Source of the DNA: Clostridiales bacterium UBA1248
GTDB lineage: Bacteria > Bacillota > Clostridia > Oscillospirales > CAG-272
Direction: 5' to 3'
Assembly (NCBI GenBank): GCA_002308615.1
Contig: DBWC01000132.1
Location: 31,199-40,182, forward strand
Length of the DNA: 8,984 nt
A model generated the notes under the pieces. The model saw nothing but the letters and a program-made list of their open reading frames with translations, did no database searches and had not been told where the DNA came from. The position numbers and the translations under genes are program-made. This document shows, one piece after another, positions 6,957 to 8,984 of the stretch. Position 1 is the first letter of the stretch. The number at the start of each line of letters is the position of its first letter.

Positions 6957-8357
6957 TTATTTATTTGTATCATCATAATCAAATGTTTTATTTGACTCAA
7001 CAAGAGGATTGTTACCGTACCCTAAAGATATTAATTCCCAATCTTCAGCTGATGCAGTATAATTCACGTTATTAAGGGAATAACAACAATAAAATGCATA
7101 ATTACCTATTCTCATAACACTGTCTGATATAGTTATACTCTCCATTGAAACACAGTCTCTAAAAGCATAGTCTCCAATACTTACAACACTATCCGGAATA
7201 GATACCGTTTTAATATCATCACTGCTGAATGCGAATGCAGGAATTTTTGTGACGGTATCCGGTATAATCAAATCAGTAATTATTTTGCCGTTTAAATAAA
7301 GATGCTTAGCATAGCTCATAGCATGGCTCATTGATTGATCTTCAGAGTAATAAGAAATTTTACAATACGAATCAATATCTGATATATAAACGTTTGTCAG
7401 ATTATAACAACCCCAAAACGGTCTGTCGCCGATTGAAATTAAAGTCGATGGTATAGTTATATTTTTTAAATTCGTACATCCATAAAATGTATAATGATAC
7501 AAATCTGTCAAGCCTTCAGGGAGAACAATAGATTCTAGGGCCGTACAATTTTCAAACTGATAGCGACATTGCAGCATAGACAAAGTTTCAATATTGAACG
7601 TTATTTTGGATAGATTACTGCATCCCGAAAATGCATACGCACCAATATACTTTATATTTTTCAGTATCTCAACTTCTTCTAAGGCCGCGCAGCAGTAACA
7701 AATATTGCTCGGAACACAAGAACCGTTAAAAACGATCTTTTTTATTGATTTTGTATTTAAAAATACGTTGTCTTTAGAAGGAGAATATGTTGAATTATAA
7801 TAGACTGTTTCTAATTGATCTGATTTATAAAATATTTGTGTTCCTATACTATACACATTTTCAGGAATTGTAATTTCTGTTATTCCCGTATTATAAAATG
7901 CTCTGTCACAAATTGTTTCAACAGTATTAGGTATTATTATTGCTGTAACTTGCGTTTGATCAGCAAATGCCCTATCACCAATCATAGTGACAGGTTTGTT
8001 ATTATAGTTTTTAGGAATATATATTTCTGTATCTTTACAAGTTCCTATTCCTGTCAGAGTATATCCATATCCATTTGATGAAAACTCCAAGCCTTCGCTT
8101 GTAATAACACCTGTGCTTACATATCTAAACAAAGCAACAACATCTTTGTTATTAACTTCACCGTCTTTATTGTAATCATATTTGAATTCATCTTCTGATT
8201 TTTCACCGGCGGAAACATATCTGAATAGAGATACAACATCTTTGTTGTCAACTTCATTGTCATCATTAATATCTCCACGAATTGCCATCATATTTGCGGT
8301 AAGTAAATAAGATAGCATTAATGATACAATGACAATGCTCTTAAAGATTTTTTTCAT
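6957..8357 (-). CDS. Secreted protein with N-terminal dockerin and BspA-like leucine-rich repeats
   Basis: 466 residues. A Sec signal peptide (about 1-25, MKKIFKSIVIVSLMLSYLLT core) is followed at once by a type I-like dockerin with two calcium-loop repeats: DINDDNEVDNKD (29-40) and DYNKDGEVNNKD (61-72). Both have D1/N3/D5/D12 ligands and are followed by near-identical helices (VVSLFRYVS, VVALFRYVS). From about 95 to 455 run BspA-like (LRR_5) repeats with the recurring pattern IPxxVxxIGDxAFxxCxxLxxIxI. The end (SAEDWELISLGYGNN) resembles the usual close of such arrays. Dockerins bind cohesins on scaffoldins, so a cellulosome-like or surface adhesive/binding role is plausible; no catalytic domain is visible. 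Start support is strong: AGGAAGG lies six bases before the ATG, inside the end of the HTH gene. The gene is markedly AT-rich (for example only 16 G/C in 7081-7140). Confidence 0.88.
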   Translation of the reverse strand: MKKIFKSIVIVSLMLSYLLTANMMAIRGDINDDNEVDNKDVVSLFRYVSAGEKSEDEFKYDYNKDGEVNNKDVVALFRYVSTGVITSEGLEFSSNGYGYTLTGIGTCKDTEIYIPKNYNNKPVTMIGDRAFADQTQVTAIIIPNTVETICDRAFYNTGITEITIPENVYSIGTQIFYKSDQLETVYYNSTYSPSKDNVFLNTKSIKKIVFNGSCVPSNICYCCAALEEVEILKNIKYIGAYAFSGCSNLSKITFNIETLSMLQCRYQFENCTALESIVLPEGLTDLYHYTFYGCTNLKNITIPSTLISIGDRPFWGCYNLTNVYISDIDSYCKISYYSEDQSMSHAMSYAKHLYLNGKIITDLIIPDTVTKIPAFAFSSDDIKTVSIPDSVVSIGDYAFRDCVSMESITISDSVMRIGNYAFYCCYSLNNVNYTASAEDWELISLGYGNNPLVESNKTFDYDDTNK

Positions 8358-8360
8358 TTT

Positions 8361-8528
8361 TTACCTTCCTTTTTTATTAGGTTTTTTTGCATTTTTTGGA
8401 ATATGCCAAGGACTTCCGGGTTTATCCTGAGTAGCACCATCGATTCTGTTCTCTCTGCACCATCTAGAAACTGTTTGTTGCGATACCCCCCATTTTTTTG
8501 ATGCTTCTTTTGTTCCAATATCAGCCAA
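8361..8528 (-). CDS. Small helix-turn-helix DNA-binding protein, TTG start
   Basis: 55 residues: MADIGTKEASKKWGVSQQ... through a basic tail ending KNAKKPNKKGR. The pattern TKEASKKWGVSQQTVSRWC (6-24) followed by ENRIDGA and WHIPKNAKKP is typical of short MerR/excisionase-like helix-turn-helix proteins common in Clostridia and in mobile elements; these bind DNA, but this one's target is unknown. I place the start at the TTG at 8528 because AAAGGAG (8545-8539, minus strand) lies ten bases before it and family members start at this point. A longer reading from a TTG at 8615 would cross an intrinsic terminator and has no ribosome site. The stop is three bases from the dockerin gene's ATG, so the two are surely co-transcribed and probably translationally coupled. 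Confidence 0.75.
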   Translation of the reverse strand: MADIGTKEASKKWGVSQQTVSRWCRENRIDGATQDKPGSPWHIPKNAKKPNKKGR

Positions 8529-8556
8529 TGTGATTTTGCTCCTTTCTTTATAAATT

Positions 8557-8586
8557 AAAAAAGTGCGCCAACCGGAGTCAGCGCAC
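8557..8586 (-). terminator. Leader terminator (attenuator) upstream of the HTH gene
   Basis: On the minus strand GTGCGCTGAC (8586-8577) pairs with GTTGGCGCAC (8572-8563) around the loop TCCG, ten pairs including two G-T wobbles, and six T follow directly (8562-8557). It lies between the promoter at 8771-8799 and the HTH start at 8528, 28 bases from the latter. It therefore acts on its own operon, which is the layout of transcription attenuation. Confidence 0.8.
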
Positions 8587-8645
8587 CGAAAATCGCAAAC
8601 TCCAATTGTCGCCAAACAAAAAACAACGGTCCCGGATAATTCTCC

Positions 8646-8706
8646 ACAACAGAAGCCGGAATTTGCAATTTTACCAAATTCAACTTCTGTTGTATCAAAA
8701 CAACAG
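8646..8706 (-). promoter_or_regulatory. Leader RNA with mutually exclusive hairpins
   Basis: On the minus strand ACAACAGAAG (8693-8684) pairs perfectly with CTTCTGTTGT (8655-8646), and inside this GAATTTG (8681-8675) pairs with CAAATTC (8665-8659), giving a long two-part hairpin. The same 5' arm can instead pair upstream: CTGTTG (8706-8701) with CAACAG (8692-8687). The two folds exclude each other. No known riboswitch family was recognised; a switching role is inferred from layout alone. Confidence 0.55.
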
Positions 8707-8770
8707 GAAAAAATCCCTCGAAAAAAGGAGGACTATCCGCACTTTATTCTGTTTTTTGTTTGGCATTCTA

Positions 8771-8799
8771 AGTATATCATATTTGTTTTCATTTGTCAA
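8771..8799 (-). promoter_or_regulatory. Sigma-70/SigA-type promoter of the HTH-dockerin operon
   Basis: On the minus strand a perfect -35 TTGACA (8799-8794) and a near-consensus -10 TATACT (8776-8771) are separated by exactly 17 bases. The start of transcription is expected near 8764. That gives an untranslated leader of roughly 235 bases before the TTG of the HTH gene. Confidence 0.88.
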
Positions 8800-8820
8800 G
8801 CGTTTATTAAACAAATAAAC
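8781..8820. promoter_or_regulatory. Candidate operator: inverted repeat and repeated ACAAAT boxes at the promoter
   Basis: GTTTATT (8802-8808) and AATAAAC (8814-8820) form a perfect inverted repeat with a five-base centre just upstream of the -35 box. The hexamer ATTTGT occurs at 8781 and 8791, exactly ten bases apart within and beside the promoter spacer, and once inverted at 8811-8816. Such phasing suits protein binding on one helix face. The HTH protein encoded downstream is an obvious candidate ligand, but the AT-rich context could also give such repeats by chance. Confidence 0.35.
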
Positions 8821-8845
8821 ACTCTTAAAAAAGCTTAAGAGTGTT
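8809..8845 (-). terminator. Minus-strand intrinsic terminator upstream of the HTH-dockerin promoter
   Basis: A perfect 11-bp stem joins AACACTCTTAA (plus 8818-8828) to TTAAGAGTGTT (8835-8845) with a six-base loop. On the minus strand it is followed by TATTTGTTT. It would end transcripts entering from beyond the right edge and insulate the next promoter. On the plus strand no T-tract follows. Confidence 0.7.
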
Positions 8846-8984
8846 GATATCAAGACGGGTCGTCGAGGCACCGACACCAGATTATTAAAGCGGGCGGCTT
8901 AATGCCCAGCCGTCATAAGGATGTTTTTCACCGCAAGTCCATGTGGTGAGTAAGTGCTCACTTAAAAAAAGCAGGCTGAAATCA
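8846..8984. other. Non-coding, hairpin-rich stretch of unknown identity
   Basis: No convincing gene is seen on either strand. Several stems can form: GTCG (8862-8865) with CGAC (8872-8875), CGGCT (8895-8899) with AGCCG (8908-8912), and TCACCGCA (8928-8935) with TGTGGTGA (8942-8949). Another, GTGAG (8946-8950) with CTCAC (8957-8961), competes with the previous one. GC content is higher than in the adjoining promoter region. If transcribed leftward it would end at the terminator at 8809-8845, so it may be the 3' part of a minus-strand RNA. If read rightward it could be the leader of a gene beyond the window. I could not match it to tRNA, tmRNA, SRP, RNase P or a common riboswitch. Confidence 0.4.

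Noticed and set aside
8529..8615. N-terminal extension of the HTH protein to 84 residues from a TTG at 8615
   Set aside because: The extension is encoded across the terminator hairpin and T-tract, lacks a Shine-Dalgarno site and does not resemble the family. AAAGGAG before the TTG at 8528 gives a better start.
8695..8766. Possible leader peptide (MPNKKQNKVR...) at the start of the minus-strand transcript
   Set aside because: Its ATG sits within a few bases of the expected transcription start, leaving no room for a ribosome site. It is not rich in one regulatory amino acid beyond Phe/Leu typical of T-rich sequence.
8563..8838. Plus-strand open frame of 91 codons opposite the leader
   Set aside because: It starts at GTG without a ribosome site, runs antisense through the leader and promoter, and has an unprotein-like composition.
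8880..8984. tRNA or common riboswitch near the right edge
   Set aside because: No cloverleaf, no T-loop consensus and no hallmark core of the TPP, SAM, cobalamin, FMN, glycine, lysine, purine or cyclic-di-GMP classes could be found.

Overview
The window looks like part of the chromosome of a spore-forming, anaerobic Firmicute (class Clostridia, probably an Oscillospiraceae/Ruminococcaceae-type gut or rumen bacterium). This is inferred from three things: the gene order (M50 protease, scpA, scpB, DUF2953, gerW/ytfJ, dacB-like, rluB), two genes of sporulation-linked families, and a dockerin-bearing secreted protein. I cannot name the species.

Region 1 (1-408) is the 3' end of an unrecognised gene. 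Its reading frame runs through a small non-coding-looking element (about 288-404). That element has imperfect terminal inverted repeats and four back-to-back hairpins with three-base loops, like a MITE-type repeat.

Region 2 (443-6837, plus strand) is a tightly packed housekeeping operon: lysA (lysine and DAP metabolism), an M50 membrane protease, scpA and scpB (condensin partners), a DUF2953 membrane protein, a GerW-family sporulation protein, a secreted D-Ala-D-Ala carboxypeptidase and an RsuA/RluB-type pseudouridine synthase. Most junctions overlap or are only a few bases apart. The exception is the 55-base gap before the carboxypeptidase gene, which folds into a two-stem hairpin that pairs the start codon. 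A good intrinsic terminator follows rluB.

Region 3 (6885-6956) is a short, very GC-rich palindromic spacer between convergent transcription units.

Region 4 (6957-8820, minus strand) is a visibly AT-rich accessory unit. A consensus-like promoter (8771-8799) leads into a leader of roughly 200 bases with competing hairpins and an intrinsic terminator (8557-8586). Next come a tiny helix-turn-helix protein starting at TTG (8528) and, three bases later, a secreted protein with an N-terminal type I-like dockerin followed by BspA-like leucine-rich repeats. The arrangement suggests a conditionally attenuated, HTH-linked operon for a cell-surface or cellulosome-associated protein. This is the most interesting system in the window.

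Region 5 (8818-8984) holds a minus-strand terminator hairpin and then about 140 bases of non-coding, hairpin-rich sequence. I could not assign that stretch to any known RNA family.
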